The notes under the pieces are model-generated. The model was given only the letters and a program-made list of their open reading frames with translations. It did no database searches and was not told the DNA's origin. The translations under genes were made by a program, and so were the position numbers. Below are positions 26,660 to 36,164 of a DNA stretch of 64,000 nucleotides, piece by piece. This DNA comes from Meiothermus sp. (lineage in GTDB: Bacteria > Deinococcota > Deinococci > Deinococcales > Thermaceae). The DNA lies in assembly GCF_026004115.1 (NCBI RefSeq), contig NZ_BPIM01000001.1:806001-870000 (forward strand). The letters run 5' to 3'. The number at the start of each line of letters is the position of its first letter. Position 1 is the stretch's first letter.

Positions 26660-27024
26660 GCGAAAAGATACCCATTTAGAATGACCCTTGAGGATGGCCG
26701 CCGTATGGGGATGGATTCCTTCTCGAAAAAAACTGCCTGTTGCATTCCATTTCCCCTTGGGGAAAACCCCCTTTTCCTCCCCCAGCGGGGGAGGTCAGGT
26801 GGCGGGCCGTGCCCATCCGAAGAGGAATCTCTAGCAAGATCTTTTCTTTCGAGCAGCATTTTGGGCGATTGTTAGGAAAATTGGGAACGAAATAAACGGA
26901 TTTCTTATCAACTCCAAGCTGTTCAGTTTCAACGGTATACAATAAAATGCAAGCAAGCGTCGGCCGTTTGAGCAGTGCGGGTCTTTGATAGTAAATCTGC
27001 CTGACGTCTGCAATTGGGGGGCGC
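26660..27024. other. Intergenic region, no gene seen
   Basis: 365 bases, lower GC in the right half. It contains hairpins CCCCTTGGGG (26753-26762) and CCTCCCCCAGCGGGGGAGG (about 26776-26794), which could end the acetyltransferase transcript, but a T-tract is absent. No supported reading frame. Confidence 0.5.
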
Positions 27025-28182
27025 ATGCACCTAACCAGCATTCCCATTTACGATCACCACGCGTATTCGTTGTTCAAAGAGGAACGCTGGCGGGCCGAAC
27101 CGCTCGAGCGCTACTTCACCCAGAACCCAAGCCCCGAGATGCGCCCCTTTATGCGGGACAGCCTTTTTTTTCGTCGCAGCCTGCGCGACCTGGCCGAGTT
27201 TTTTGGCTGTGAACCCAGCCTGGAGGCCCTCGAGGAGGCTCGTCGGCAGCACAACTACCCCGAACTGGCCCGCTGGCTCTTTGCCGAGGCCAACATCTCT
27301 CACCTGCTCATTGAGGACAGCCAGGACAGCGAAAACCTGTGGCATGCGGAGACCTATGCCCCACACCTGGCCTTGGGGGTAGGGCGGATTGTGCAGCTCG
27401 AGACCGAGCTGGAGAAATTGCTGGATCATCACGACAGCGCGAGCCGACTCCTACAGGCCTTTGAAGCCCACCTGCGCGGGCTGGCTCCCTCGGTGGCTGC
27501 CTTTAAGAGCGTGGTGGCCTATCGCAGCGGCCTGGATGTCGGGCGGCACAATCTGGTCGAACTCGAGCGGGCCTACAGCGAATTGCGCCGCAGCCCGACC
27601 TCCAGTCAAACCCCGCGCATCACCAGCAAGCCCCTGCTGGATTCCATGTTGTGGATGGCCCTCAAGATAGCCAGCGAAACAGGCAAGGTAGTGCAGTTTC
27701 ACACGGGCTATGGCGATCCCACCCTGGATATGCGCCTGGCCAATCCCCTCGGGCTACGCACGGTGCTGGAGGCCCCCGAACTGCATGGGCTGAAAATCGT
27801 CCTGCTACATGGCTATCCCTACGTGCGGGAAGCAGGCTATCTGGCCAGCAGCTACCCTGGCGTTTACCTGGACCTGGGGCTCACCATCCCCGCCGGAAGC
27901 GTACATGCCATGCGCACCGCCCTGCATGAGGCTACCCACCTGGCACCCATCAGCAAGGTGCTCTTCTCCACCAGCGCCCGCCACAGCCCCGAAATGTTCT
28001 GGATTGCGGCTCGTTGGGGACGGCGCATTGTGGCGCAGGTACTGGAGCAAGCCGTCTACAACGGCGACCTCACCAACGAGGAAGCCGAATGGGCCGCCCA
28101 GCGCATCCTCTCCCTCAATGCGGCCGAACTCTACGGCACCTTTGCCAGCCCTCCTACCGAGCCGGTGGTGTCGTTGTCTTAG
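27025..28182 (+). CDS. Amidohydrolase-family protein (FluG N-terminal-like)
   Basis: 385 residues of the amidohydrolase 2 type TIM barrel. The metal motif near the N-terminus reads IYDHHAY (usually DxHxH), then FHTGYGDPTLDMR with metal-binding His, LLHGYPYVREAGYLA, YLDLGLTIP and FSTSARHSPEMFW for the last Asp-like position. This combination resembles the amidohydrolase domain of FluG/glutamine-synthetase-like fusions. Reaction unknown. GTCTGCAATTGGGGGGCGC lies upstream of ATG 27025. Confidence 0.8.
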   Translation: MHLTSIPIYDHHAYSLFKEERWRAEPLERYFTQNPSPEMRPFMRDSLFFRRSLRDLAEFFGCEPSLEALEEARRQHNYPELARWLFAEANISHLLIEDSQDSENLWHAETYAPHLALGVGRIVQLETELEKLLDHHDSASRLLQAFEAHLRGLAPSVAAFKSVVAYRSGLDVGRHNLVELERAYSELRRSPTSSQTPRITSKPLLDSMLWMALKIASETGKVVQFHTGYGDPTLDMRLANPLGLRTVLEAPELHGLKIVLLHGYPYVREAGYLASSYPGVYLDLGLTIPAGSVHAMRTALHEATHLAPISKVLFSTSARHSPEMFWIAARWGRRIVAQVLEQAVYNGDLTNEEAEWAAQRILSLNAAELYGTFASPPTEPVVSLS

Positions 28183-28258
28183 TTCTATCGAGAACGGTCT
28201 AGTTGAGCTAAGCTACCGTGCATTTGCCGAGGGCTTCCCCCGAATAGTCGTGTAACAA

Positions 28259-28786
28259 CTACTGGCTACCCTCAGGCAGTCTCACGCTGACCAGCGCGCC
28301 GGGTTCCACCTGGTTCTGGGCAAACCATCCCCGGGGCACCTCGAGCGCTTGCCGGTAGACCACCCCTGGATCGTAACTGCGACAGCCTTTGCCCTGGAGG
28401 GGTGTCGGGCAGGGCTCGACATCCAGAATAGTCAGGATTTTCCCCTGGCTGTCCAGAAAAGCCACCGACGCTGCGGTTTTGAAGCCCAGGCCCGTCCAGC
28501 CATCGTCGCGAGCCTGTGGAAAGCGATACAGAATGCCCTGGTTCGCTTTCAGGTTTTGCCGGGCAAAGGCCTCGAGTTGCCGGGGGTTGCTTATTTTGTA
28601 GACCGGTAGTTCCAGGGAACCTCTGGCGCTCGAGATGCTGACCACGGTTCGGGTTACCAGTGGCATGCGTTGTTGCGCTGGGCGGTTGAGGATCTGGCCT
28701 GCCAAAAAATAGCCTGTGGTAGATAGGGCTACCGCCAGGGCAATCAGCCCCAGGCCATAGCCGCGAATACGTCCGAAGCGGTTCAT
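28259..28786 (-). CDS. Secreted DUF192 protein
   Basis: 175 residues: N-terminal signal or membrane anchor (about 10-30), then a DUF192 domain with LELPVYKISNPRQLEAFARQ, GILYRFP, LDSQGKILTILDVEPC and YRQALEVPRGWFAQN, ending in SVRLP. The domain's role is unknown; family proteins are small secreted beta-barrels. It overlaps the upstream cyclotransferase gene by four bases and so is in one operon with it. Confidence 0.85.
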   Translation of the reverse strand: MNRFGRIRGYGLGLIALAVALSTTGYFLAGQILNRPAQQRMPLVTRTVVSISSARGSLELPVYKISNPRQLEAFARQNLKANQGILYRFPQARDDGWTGLGFKTAASVAFLDSQGKILTILDVEPCPTPLQGKGCRSYDPGVVYRQALEVPRGWFAQNQVEPGALVSVRLPEGSQ

Positions 28787-29544
28787 GGGTTGGGCACAAC
28801 TTCAATCTCGAACAAGAAGGGCCAGAGTTTCCCGGTCACGAACACGCGGCGGTTCTGGCTGTCGTAGGCGATGCCGTTGAGCACGGCGTCGGGGTCGGGG
28901 TTGCGGGCCAGGGCCAGCAAGGCGAGGCCGGTCAGGTCGAGCCAGGCTTCCACGTTGCCGCTCTGGGGGTTAATGATGGCAATGCGGTTGGTCTGCCAGA
29001 CATTGGCCCAGATGCGCCCCTGGATGTACTCGAGCTCGTTGAGCCGCGTCACCGGCTGCCCCCCTACCCGTACCGTAAGGGTACGCTCGGGCCGCAGGGT
29101 ACGCGGGTTGAGAAAGAAGAGCTGTGCGGAGCCATCCGACATAATGAGCCGAGCCCCGTCGTGGGTCAGGCCCCAGCCTTCGGTCTGATAGGTAAAGCGC
29201 CCCACCGGACTAAAGTTCAGGTCGTAGATGAAACCCTCCTGGTTCTGCCAGGTGAGTTGGTAAAAGCGGTTCTGAAACAAAGTAATGCCCTCCCCGAAAT
29301 ATTTCTGGGCCAGCGAACGGCTTTGCAGCACCCGCCCGGTCTTAAGCTCCACCTTACGGATGCTGGACTGGCCGTAAAGGCCGGTGCCTTCATACAAAAA
29401 GCCGTTGTGGTAGATGAGCCCCTGGGTAAAGGCGGTGGGGTCGTGGGGGTAGGTACTCACCACCCGGAAGCCCCACACCGGCACCTGGGGCTGGGCCAGG
29501 GCCATACCCAGCAGAAGCCAAAGGAATAAAAAGGTGCGAAGCAC
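28783..29544 (-). CDS. Glutaminyl-peptide cyclotransferase (beta-propeller type)
   Basis: 253 residues with a signal peptide ending ALAQ. The propeller follows the plant/bacterial glutamine cyclotransferase pattern: HDPTAFTQGLIYHNGFLYEGTGLYGQSSIR, YFGEGIT, WQNQEGFIYD, EGWGLTHDG, LNELEYIQGRIWANVW and VLNGIAYD. The catalytic Glu residues in EGTG and EGWG are kept. Converts N-terminal Gln of secreted peptides to pyroglutamate, protecting them from aminopeptidases. First of a two-gene operon with the DUF192 gene. Confidence 0.9.
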   Translation of the reverse strand: MLRTFLFLWLLLGMALAQPQVPVWGFRVVSTYPHDPTAFTQGLIYHNGFLYEGTGLYGQSSIRKVELKTGRVLQSRSLAQKYFGEGITLFQNRFYQLTWQNQEGFIYDLNFSPVGRFTYQTEGWGLTHDGARLIMSDGSAQLFFLNPRTLRPERTLTVRVGGQPVTRLNELEYIQGRIWANVWQTNRIAIINPQSGNVEAWLDLTGLALLALARNPDPDAVLNGIAYDSQNRRVFVTGKLWPFLFEIEVVPNP

Positions 29545-29588
29545 GCCTTTACCTTACCGCAAGGCCCCAAAGATGAATGAGACCTGGG

Positions 29589-30215
29589 TCAAGCCATTCC
29601 TCTTTCCTCCAGGTAGCGGCGCAATTTTGCTTGAACTTCGTTAGCATATGGCTTCTCTACATCCAAAACAACGAACCGATCGCTTTCTTGCCGGGCAAGC
29701 TCCAGGAAGCCATCTAAAACCTTTTGATGAAATGCCAGTTCCTCGGCTTCAAACCGATCAGGTTCGTTGGACACCCGCCGATGTTTTGCCCGCCAAAGCC
29801 CAAGCCGGGGCGAAATCTTAAAGAGGAACGTAAGGTTTGGCTTCAGCTCTCCTAAGAAACCACTAGAAACGGCTCGGAGCCAGTCCAAAGAAAGCCCCCG
29901 GCCATACCCCTGATAAGCCAGCGAAGAGTCTAGCCAGCGGTCACAAAGCACCACCGCCCCCCGGGCAAGGGCTGGACGTATGACCGTTACGGCGTGCTCG
30001 GCGCGGTCAGCGCTATACAGCAAGAATTCCGTCTCTGGCTGCATGGGTCTCGTAAGAATCAACTTGCGCAGCTCAGTGCCCAACTCGGTACCGCCCGGTT
30101 CTCGAGTTAGCACAACCTCACGGCCTTTTTGCCTGTACCAGTCAGCCAAAAGCTGCGCTTGGGTAGACTTTCCGGCACCCTCGGGGCCTTCAAAAGTAAG
30201 GAAGAGGCCCTTCAC
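29589..30215 (-). CDS. tmk: Thymidylate kinase
   Basis: 208 residues from GTG 30215 with GGGGAGGG six bases upstream. P-loop FEGPEGAGKSTQ at the start, DR(E/Y)-like TREPGGTELG, RSSLAYQG-like CDRWLDSSLAYQGYGRG, and the lid region RAKHRRVSNEPDRFEAE. It phosphorylates dTMP to dTDP. The length and motifs are normal. The Nif3-like gene ends 28 bases upstream on the same strand. Confidence 0.93.
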   Translation of the reverse strand: MKGLFLTFEGPEGAGKSTQAQLLADWYRQKGREVVLTREPGGTELGTELRKLILTRPMQPETEFLLYSADRAEHAVTVIRPALARGAVVLCDRWLDSSLAYQGYGRGLSLDWLRAVSSGFLGELKPNLTFLFKISPRLGLWRAKHRRVSNEPDRFEAEELAFHQKVLDGFLELARQESDRFVVLDVEKPYANEVQAKLRRYLEERGMA

Positions 30216-30243
30216 CAACCCTCCCCAATAAGAGTACCCATCT

Positions 30244-30996
30244 TCATAACCCCGTCGGGTGGGCCAAAAACACCCAGGGCAGGCCAAACTCCTCTTCCAG
30301 CCGGGCGGCCAGGGCCTTGACCCCGAAGGTCTCGCTATCGTAGTGGCCGGCATAAATCACGCTGAGGCCCAGTTCGAAGGGTTCGTGGTAGTGGGCGTGC
30401 GAAGGCTCGCCGGTGATGTATAGGTCGCAGCCGAGGGCATTGGCCAGGCCCACGTCGCCCGCCCCACCCCCAGAGACAACCCCCACCCGCCGTATCTCAT
30501 CCGGCCCCCCCTGGTGCAGAAGCGGCTGCATTCCGGTTAGCTCACCGATGCGGTCCATCACCTCGGCCAGGGGTTTTGCCGTTGCAAAATGCCCCACAAA
30601 GCCAATGGGGCCGTACCTGGGGTGCGGGAAAGGCTCCAACCCCTGCAAGCCCAGCTCGCGGGCCAGCACCGCATTGTTCCCCACCTCGGGATGGGCGTCG
30701 AGCGGTAGATGGGCCGTATAAAGGCTAATACCTGCAGAAAAAAGCCGCTCCAGCCGCCTCTTCTGGTAGCCCACAATGGCAAAGGGCTGCCCCCAGAAAA
30801 GCCCATGATGGGTAATCAGAAAGTCTACCTGGGCCTCTGCCGCCTGGTCGAAGATCACCTGGGCCGCGTCCACCGAGACCCCAATTTTTCGCACTTCGGT
30901 TTTCCCCTCCACCTGCAAGCCGTTGAGCGAGGGATCTTTGAACTCGCGTATTTTGAGGTAGTCGTCCAGCCAACGAACCAGCACGTCGCGTTGCAT
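30244..30996 (-). CDS. Nif3-like dinuclear metal centre protein
   Basis: 250 residues of the Nif3/YbgI/YqfO family. Metal ligands appear in DFLITHHGLFWG, YTAHLPLDAHPEVG and the C-terminal GHYDSETFGVKALAARLEE. GGGAGDVGLANALGCDLYITGEPSHA is the family's central motif. The protein forms a hexameric toroid; some members have been reported as GTP cyclohydrolase I type 2, but the role is not settled. Same strand and near tmk, likely co-transcribed. Confidence 0.9.
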   Translation of the reverse strand: MQRDVLVRWLDDYLKIREFKDPSLNGLQVEGKTEVRKIGVSVDAAQVIFDQAAEAQVDFLITHHGLFWGQPFAIVGYQKRRLERLFSAGISLYTAHLPLDAHPEVGNNAVLARELGLQGLEPFPHPRYGPIGFVGHFATAKPLAEVMDRIGELTGMQPLLHQGGPDEIRRVGVVSGGGAGDVGLANALGCDLYITGEPSHAHYHEPFELGLSVIYAGHYDSETFGVKALAARLEEEFGLPWVFLAHPTGL

Positions 30997-31141
30997 GGCT
31001 CTAGTCTAAGTCACCCAGTCTTCACCCCGTCTTAGGCCCGGTGAAGGACTTGAGCTTGGTGAGGGCTTTCGTGATGCCCCAAGCACACCCTCAGGCCCAA
31101 TCAACAACTTCTCGAGCCAGACAAACCCATGTTTTTTGCCT

Positions 31142-32596
31142 TCATATTTCAGCTTTTATCTTGCGTTCCTCCAGCGCCAGGCGCACCTCCTCTACCTCGT
31201 TCCAGGGCAGTATCTCGGTGCCCCGCTCGAGCGTCCGCTCGTGGCCTTTGCCGCTAAAGAGCAGGGTGTCGCCAGGCTGGGCCAACCAGACCGCATAGCG
31301 GATGGCCTCGCGCCGGTCGGACACCAGGGCGTAGCGGCGGGGTTCACCGTGAGCCCGGGCCATGGTCTCCAGGATTGCCTCCAGGGGCTCGGTGCGGTGG
31401 TCTTCTTCGGTAAAGATGGCAAAGTCGGCCAGCCGACCGGCCACCTGGCCGATGCCCGTACGCCGGGTGGGATCCTGATTCCCGGCAGCCCCAATCACCA
31501 CCACCAGGCGGTTTCGGGTGGTAGGGCGCAGGGTTCGGAGGGCCGCTTCCAGGCTGGCCCCGGTGTGGGCAAAGTCCACCACCACTCGGAAGGGCTCGCT
31601 TTGGAGTAGCTGCATCCGACCCGGCACACCCGGAAAGCAGGCCAGTCCAGCCTGGAGTTGGGCCACCGAGAGGCCCATCCGGCTCGCAGCGGCCAGGGCC
31701 GCCAGGGCGTTCTCGGCGTTGAAGCGCCCCACCATGGGCAACTGCACCGGGAACGACCCGATGGGCGAGATGACCTCAAACCCCAGCCCGCTGCTACTTT
31801 CCACCAGGTGCTGTAGCCGCCAGTCGCCCTGGGCGCCATAGGTCCAGGTCTGGGGGCGCTTGGCCAGGGTTTGCGTCCAGGGGTTGTCGCTATTCACAAT
31901 GGCAAACCTCGAGCGCTCCAAAAGCTTCTTCTTCTCGGCGAAATAATTTTCCATGCTGCCGTGCAGGTCGAGGTGGTCTTCGTACAGGTTGGTAAAGATG
32001 CCCACTTCGTACAAAAGCCCCCGCACCCGCTCCAAAGCCAGCGCATGGCTGCTCACCTCCAGCACCGCCTGCTGGCAGCCTGCCGACACAAAGCGCTGCA
32101 ACATCTCCTGCACCTGCGGGGCCTCGGGGGTGGTGAAGTGGCCGGGTAGAAAAAGCTCCTCATCCCCTATTCTGACCCCCACTGTGGAGAGCCGACCCAC
32201 CGGCGGAGCGGCCGATTGCAACAGGTGATGGAGCAGCACCGCAACGGTGGTCTTGCCCTTGGAGCCGGTCACGCCGAGCAGCCTCAACTTTTGCGCTGGA
32301 TAACCCCAGAAGGCTGCCGAAAGGTCGGCCAGGGCGGCCCGCGCATCGGAAACCCGCAGGTAGGGTACGTCCAGGTTCAGCTCACGCATCCCCACCACCG
32401 CCACTGCCCCTTTTTCGATGGCCTGGGGAATGTAGTCGTGGCCATCAAAAGGCTGGCGGCTGGGCAGGGGTACACCCGGTATGGCCACGAATACAAAACC
32501 GGGTTGCACCAAGCGCGAGTCGTGGGTTATACCCGCCACGGCCAGGGCGGGGGCGTTCTGACCAAACAGGGAAAACAGCTCTGCCAGCGTCGGCAT
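31142..32596 (-). CDS. murE: UDP-N-acetylmuramoyl-tripeptide synthetase
   Basis: 484 residues with the three Mur domains: N-terminal UDP-binding part (ITHDSRLVQPGFVFVA), ATP-binding VTGSKGKTTVAVLL, carbamylated-Lys region, and the C-terminal domain with VIGAAGNQDPTRR. The amino-acid-selecting motif, DNPR in diaminopimelate enzymes, reads EEDHRTEP. Thermus-Deinococcus cell walls carry L-ornithine at position 3, so an ornithine-type MurE is expected. Adds the third residue to UDP-MurNAc-dipeptide. No other mur genes are in the window. Confidence 0.93.
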   Translation of the reverse strand: MPTLAELFSLFGQNAPALAVAGITHDSRLVQPGFVFVAIPGVPLPSRQPFDGHDYIPQAIEKGAVAVVGMRELNLDVPYLRVSDARAALADLSAAFWGYPAQKLRLLGVTGSKGKTTVAVLLHHLLQSAAPPVGRLSTVGVRIGDEELFLPGHFTTPEAPQVQEMLQRFVSAGCQQAVLEVSSHALALERVRGLLYEVGIFTNLYEDHLDLHGSMENYFAEKKKLLERSRFAIVNSDNPWTQTLAKRPQTWTYGAQGDWRLQHLVESSSGLGFEVISPIGSFPVQLPMVGRFNAENALAALAAASRMGLSVAQLQAGLACFPGVPGRMQLLQSEPFRVVVDFAHTGASLEAALRTLRPTTRNRLVVVIGAAGNQDPTRRTGIGQVAGRLADFAIFTEEDHRTEPLEAILETMARAHGEPRRYALVSDRREAIRYAVWLAQPGDTLLFSGKGHERTLERGTEILPWNEVEEVRLALEERKIKAEI

Positions 32597-32617
32597 GGGG
32601 TTTAGTTTAGCGCCCGT

Positions 32618-33010
32618 TTACCGCTCCTCCAGCCGTTCTACGGCTCCACCTATCCGCACCCACTCGGCAAAACCGCCCTCGATGTGACATACAGGCTCCA
32701 GACCCATCCGCTGTACCGTCTGGGCCGCCAGGGCCGAGCGCCAGCCTCCCGCGCAGTAGAAGATAAACTTCTTGCCTGAAGCGAAGATGGGCTTGTGGTA
32801 AGGGCTTTCGGGGTCTACCCAGAACTCCAGCATGCCCCGTGGGGCGTGGAAGGCCCCGGGAATCTTGCCCTCGCGCTTGAGCTCGCGGATATCGCGCAAA
32901 TCCACGAACACGCAGTCGGGGTCGCCCAGGTAAGCCCTGGCTTCCTCGGCTTTGATGGTCTCGATCTCGGCCAGGGCTGCCTCGAGCAGCGCTTGGTAGC
33001 CGATTTTCAT
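32618..33010 (-). CDS. Rhodanese-domain protein
   Basis: 130 residues, one rhodanese domain. Active-site loop FYCAGGWRSALAA with catalytic Cys; CDC25-like LGDPDCVFVDLRDIRELKREGKIPGAFHAPRG. The Arg in the loop end suggests sulfurtransferase activity. The ATG at 33010 fits GGGG spacing better than ATG 33016. It ends 22 bases upstream of murE's start, so the two may share a transcript, though functional linkage is not obvious. Confidence 0.88.
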   Translation of the reverse strand: MKIGYQALLEAALAEIETIKAEEARAYLGDPDCVFVDLRDIRELKREGKIPGAFHAPRGMLEFWVDPESPYHKPIFASGKKFIFYCAGGWRSALAAQTVQRMGLEPVCHIEGGFAEWVRIGGAVERLEER

Positions 33011-33057
33011 ACCCATACCCCAATTTACTCATCTGGGCCATTTAAGCTAGGTGGGCT

Positions 33058-33465
33058 ATGCGAATGCTTTTGTGGCTTTTGCCCTTGCTGTTCTCGGCCT
33101 GTGTGTTCGTGCGGCCCGAGCCCACCCCACCCCCACCGGTGCGGCCCGTACCCGCACCGCAGCCTACAGGCTTTGTGCTCAACGCGCGGCTGGGTTTGCC
33201 ACCCTACCCTGGCAGCATTGCCCTCAAGCGCGAGGAGCGGGGCGGCTCGAGCAAGGCCGAGTTCGAAACCCGCGACCCCCTGGAGCAGGTCTATGCCTTC
33301 TTCCACAACTGGCTCACCAGCCGGGGCTGGGTACGCACCCGCCTCGAGTACAAAAGCCCTGCCACCAAGCTGGAGGCGGTGTACCAGCGGGGCGCCGAAC
33401 GCTTCCAGCTCGAGCTCGACCAGCAGGGCCGCAGCGGGCGGTACAAGCTCGAGATAGATTTTTAG
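33058..33465 (+). CDS. Small lipoprotein with a shared envelope domain
   Basis: 135 residues: lipobox FSAC (Cys15), a Pro-rich linker (PEPTPPPPVRPVPAPQP), then an alpha-beta domain of about 90 residues (PYPGSIALKREE..DPLEQVYAFFHNWLTSRGW..EAVYQRGAERFQLEL). The second half matches the C-terminus of the DUF4384 protein at 38567-39445 in pattern (VEQIFSYYHRDLLSKGW, YRRGGDKLEVSV). No named family recognised. Divergent from the rhodanese gene with 47 bases between starts. Confidence 0.75.
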   Translation: MRMLLWLLPLLFSACVFVRPEPTPPPPVRPVPAPQPTGFVLNARLGLPPYPGSIALKREERGGSSKAEFETRDPLEQVYAFFHNWLTSRGWVRTRLEYKSPATKLEAVYQRGAERFQLELDQQGRSGRYKLEIDF

Positions 33466-33801
33466 GATTCGCCCAGGCACAGGTTGCCACGATAGCCGTG
33501 CCCAGGTAGCCTGGAAGCCTCGATACCTCCTGGAGGCGTATTTACAAAGTTCCCTTGGAGCCCATCTCGCCCTGGGTAAGATCGAGGATACCGGTGCTTT
33601 GCCGGAGGTTCCTGGCGCGGTTCAATAAACCTCCACAACGCAATTCCCCGTCATCGGGATGCGGGGCGATCGCCAATACATCCAGACCCATAACCCCAGG
33701 GTTATATCACAGGGGCAGGGGTTGGCGGTTGGGGTAAATTGGGGTAGCTCGAGTACCCATGCTTGTTTGCACGGTCTCGTGAGTCATTAGGGGGAACCCA
33801 C
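33466..33801. other. Intergenic region, no gene seen
   Basis: 336 bases. Short hairpins such as CCTCCTGGAGG (33526-33536) occur, but no T-run, no tRNA-like fold and no frame with a Shine-Dalgarno until the gene at 33802. Confidence 0.5.
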
Positions 33802-34428
33802 ATGGTAATTACATCATTGGAAGATTTGGACGGAATGACCGATGTTATGGGCCTATTGGACGAGGGACAGCGTCTACAAAGCCGCCTGGGGGAATTGGGT
33901 GGGGTATTGCGCCAGGTGGCCAGCCAACTGGACAAGGGCAGCCCCCCCTCCCCTGGTATGGCCGCCAGCGTGATTGAAGTCTCCAAAGCCTTTGAAGGCT
34001 GGCACGAGCGAGCCCAGCGCATTCTGGGGGGTACCCCGGTTGAACCGGTATTACCCAGGGTATTGGAAGCCCTCGAGGCCCACCGCAAGGCCCTGGAAGA
34101 AGCTGCCCTTCGCCAAAAAGCCATGAACGTACTCGAGCAGGTCAGCAGCCTGGTGTACCGGGGGGCCGACGAGTTCCTACCGCTCTCCACAATACAGTTC
34201 GACGCCCTGGGCATGATCCGCAAATTTAAGGACATGATCGGCCTCAACGATGTCATCCTCTCCCTGGCCGGCGGCAACCACCCCTACAATCTGCTGCTTA
34301 AGCTGGTGCTGGACAAAGAAATGAGCAACGACGAGTGGATGAGCGTCTATCAAAAAGTAGGTCAGGAAATCGGCCAAGACCTGGCAGTAGCTGCCGCGCG
34401 CGGGCGGGTCTATTTGCCCGAGCATTAA
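33802..34428 (+). CDS. Hypothetical protein, mostly helical
   Basis: 208 residues from ATG 33802, preceded by TAGGGGG. I do not recognise a family. There is no signal peptide or TM segment. Long amphipathic helices (DEGQRLQSRLGELGGVLRQV, VLEALEAHRKALEEAALRQK) suggest a helical bundle or coiled coil, and the C-terminal third (MIRKFKDMIGLNDVILSL, KEMSNDEWMSVYQKVGQEIG) is also helical. Codon use and the terminator downstream support a real, single-gene transcript. Confidence 0.7.
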   Translation: MVITSLEDLDGMTDVMGLLDEGQRLQSRLGELGGVLRQVASQLDKGSPPSPGMAASVIEVSKAFEGWHERAQRILGGTPVEPVLPRVLEALEAHRKALEEAALRQKAMNVLEQVSSLVYRGADEFLPLSTIQFDALGMIRKFKDMIGLNDVILSLAGGNHPYNLLLKLVLDKEMSNDEWMSVYQKVGQEIGQDLAVAAARGRVYLPEH

Positions 34429-34474
34429 ACAACGGGCCGTAAGCCAAAAGCCAAAAGCTAAAAACAACAAAGTA

Positions 34475-34508
34475 GCAGCGGGCCACAAGTCCGCTGCCCT
34501 TTGTTTGG
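34475..34508 (+). terminator. Terminator of the helical-protein gene
   Basis: Stem GCAGCGG/CCGCTGC with loop GCCACAAGT followed by CCTTTGTTT. The rest of the gap to hisD (to 34773) shows no gene. Confidence 0.7.
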
Positions 34509-34773
34509 TTGAGAACCCTACCCCTACCTTGGTAGGCAAGCACGGTTAATAGTGTTGCCGAGCGTAGCAGTTGAGTTAACAACTGTACCGAGGCCCATAT
34601 TTGCTGCTTTCCCCAACAGAAGCAGCCCCACCTTGGCTCGCGCCGTCTCTCCCTATGACATAGAGAGGGGGCTCCAAGTCAACCCGCCCCTTGCCCGTCT
34701 GGTGGGTGCTATAGAGGTGTCTGAACACCTGGGTAACAGCTTACTAACAACAAATACAACGTGCGTAATCAAG

Positions 34774-36021
34774 CTAATCCTTCATTCTGCGATCCAGGGC
34801 CCGAGCATGGGCTTCCAGACCCTCTTCGCGGGCCATGCGGGCTCCCAGTACCGAGAGCCTGCTGGCGGCTTCCTGGGTAAGGCCCACCAGCGGAATCACC
34901 TTGAGAAAATCGCGCAGCGAAAGCCCGCCGCCAAAGCGGGCCGTGCCAGAGGTGGGCATCACGTGGCTGGGGCCTGCGATGTAGTCGCCAAGTGCTTCGC
35001 AAGAATGTTCTCCCAGGAACACACCCCCGGCGTTGCGTACCATTCCCAAGACGGCCAGGGGGTCGTGAATGGAGAGGCACAGGTGCTCGGGGGCGTATAG
35101 GTTGGCCAGTTCCAGGGCTTGCTCCAGATGCTCCACCAGCACCAGACCGCTACGTTCCAGGGCCTGACGAGCGATGGGGGCTCTGGGCAGGTCGGCTAGC
35201 TGGCGCTCGAGTTCCTCCATCACCCGCTCCAATAGCTCGCGGTAGGCCGAAAGCAACCAGGCTTCCGAGTCCGGGCCGTGCTCGGCCTGGGCCAAAAGGT
35301 CGGCGGCCAGTAGCTTGGGGTCGGCGGAGGCATCGGCAATAATGAGGGTCTCGGTAGGCCCCGGCAGGCCCTCCATCCCCACCACCCCATACACCTCGCG
35401 CTTGGCCAGCACCACGTAGCGGTTACCCGGCCCCATGATTTTGTCCACCCGGGGCACCGTCTCGGTACCGTAGGCCAGTGCGGCAATGGCCTGCGCCCCG
35501 CCCATGCCGAACAAGCGGTCGGCCCCCGCAACCCAGGCGGCAGCCAGAATGCCGGGGTGTACCCTGGGCGGCGAAGCCAGCACAATCTCGCCCACCCCCG
35601 CAACTTTGGCCGGAACTGCCGTCATGAGCACAGTGGAGAGCAGGGGGGCCGACCCCCCGGGCACATACACCCCCACCCGATCCAGCGGGCGCACCAGCTG
35701 GCCCAGCACCCCTTCCGGCCCGGCCTCCAGAAAACCCCCCATCGGTTCACGCCGGTAGAAGGTTTCTATGCGTTCCTTGGCGGTCTCGAGGGCATCGCGC
35801 AGGTCGGCATCCAGGCTCTCGTAAGCCTCCCGCCAGACCCGCTTGGGTATTTCCTCTACCGGATGCCCGTCTATTTCCTGACTAATCCGTTGTAAAGCAA
35901 CATCGCCCTCGAGTTCAATCTGGTGCAGAATGTGCCGCACCGTTTCGAGTGCATCGCCATACTCCACCGTCAGGCGGCGGCTTTTGAAGTGCTCTCGGAT
36001 TTGCTCTGGGGTTTTGATCAT
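34774..36021 (-). CDS. hisD: Histidinol dehydrogenase
   Basis: 415 residues from ATG 36021. [91 protein letters not shown] and the C-terminal [19 protein letters not shown] are all typical. Zn ligands Gln/His (AQAEHG), Asp and His of the usual set are in place. Oxidises histidinol to histidine in two NAD+ steps. It stands without other his genes here, as is common in this lineage. Confidence 0.95.
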   Translation of the reverse strand: MIKTPEQIREHFKSRRLTVEYGDALETVRHILHQIELEGDVALQRISQEIDGHPVEEIPKRVWREAYESLDADLRDALETAKERIETFYRREPMGGFLEAGPEGVLGQLVRPLDRVGVYVPGGSAPLLSTVLMTAVPAKVAGVGEIVLASPPRVHPGILAAAWVAGADRLFGMGGAQAIAALAYGTETVPRVDKIMGPGNRYVVLAKREVYGVVGMEGLPGPTETLIIADASADPKLLAADLLAQAEHGPDSEAWLLSAYRELLERVMEELERQLADLPRAPIARQALERSGLVLVEHLEQALELANLYAPEHLCLSIHDPLAVLGMVRNAGGVFLGEHSCEALGDYIAGPSHVMPTSGTARFGGGLSLRDFLKVIPLVGLTQEAASRLSVLGARMAREEGLEAHARALDRRMKD

Positions 36022-36164
36022 AAACAAGGCCCTTCAGCAGCACAAACAAGGTCACGTGTCGCAAGTTGCAGGTCAAAAGGTTTTAGGTCAAGAGACAGCG
36101 ATCAAGCACAAGAGGCAGGAACTTTTTCTTGCTGTCGGTTATTGAGCATAACTATCGCCTCCCC

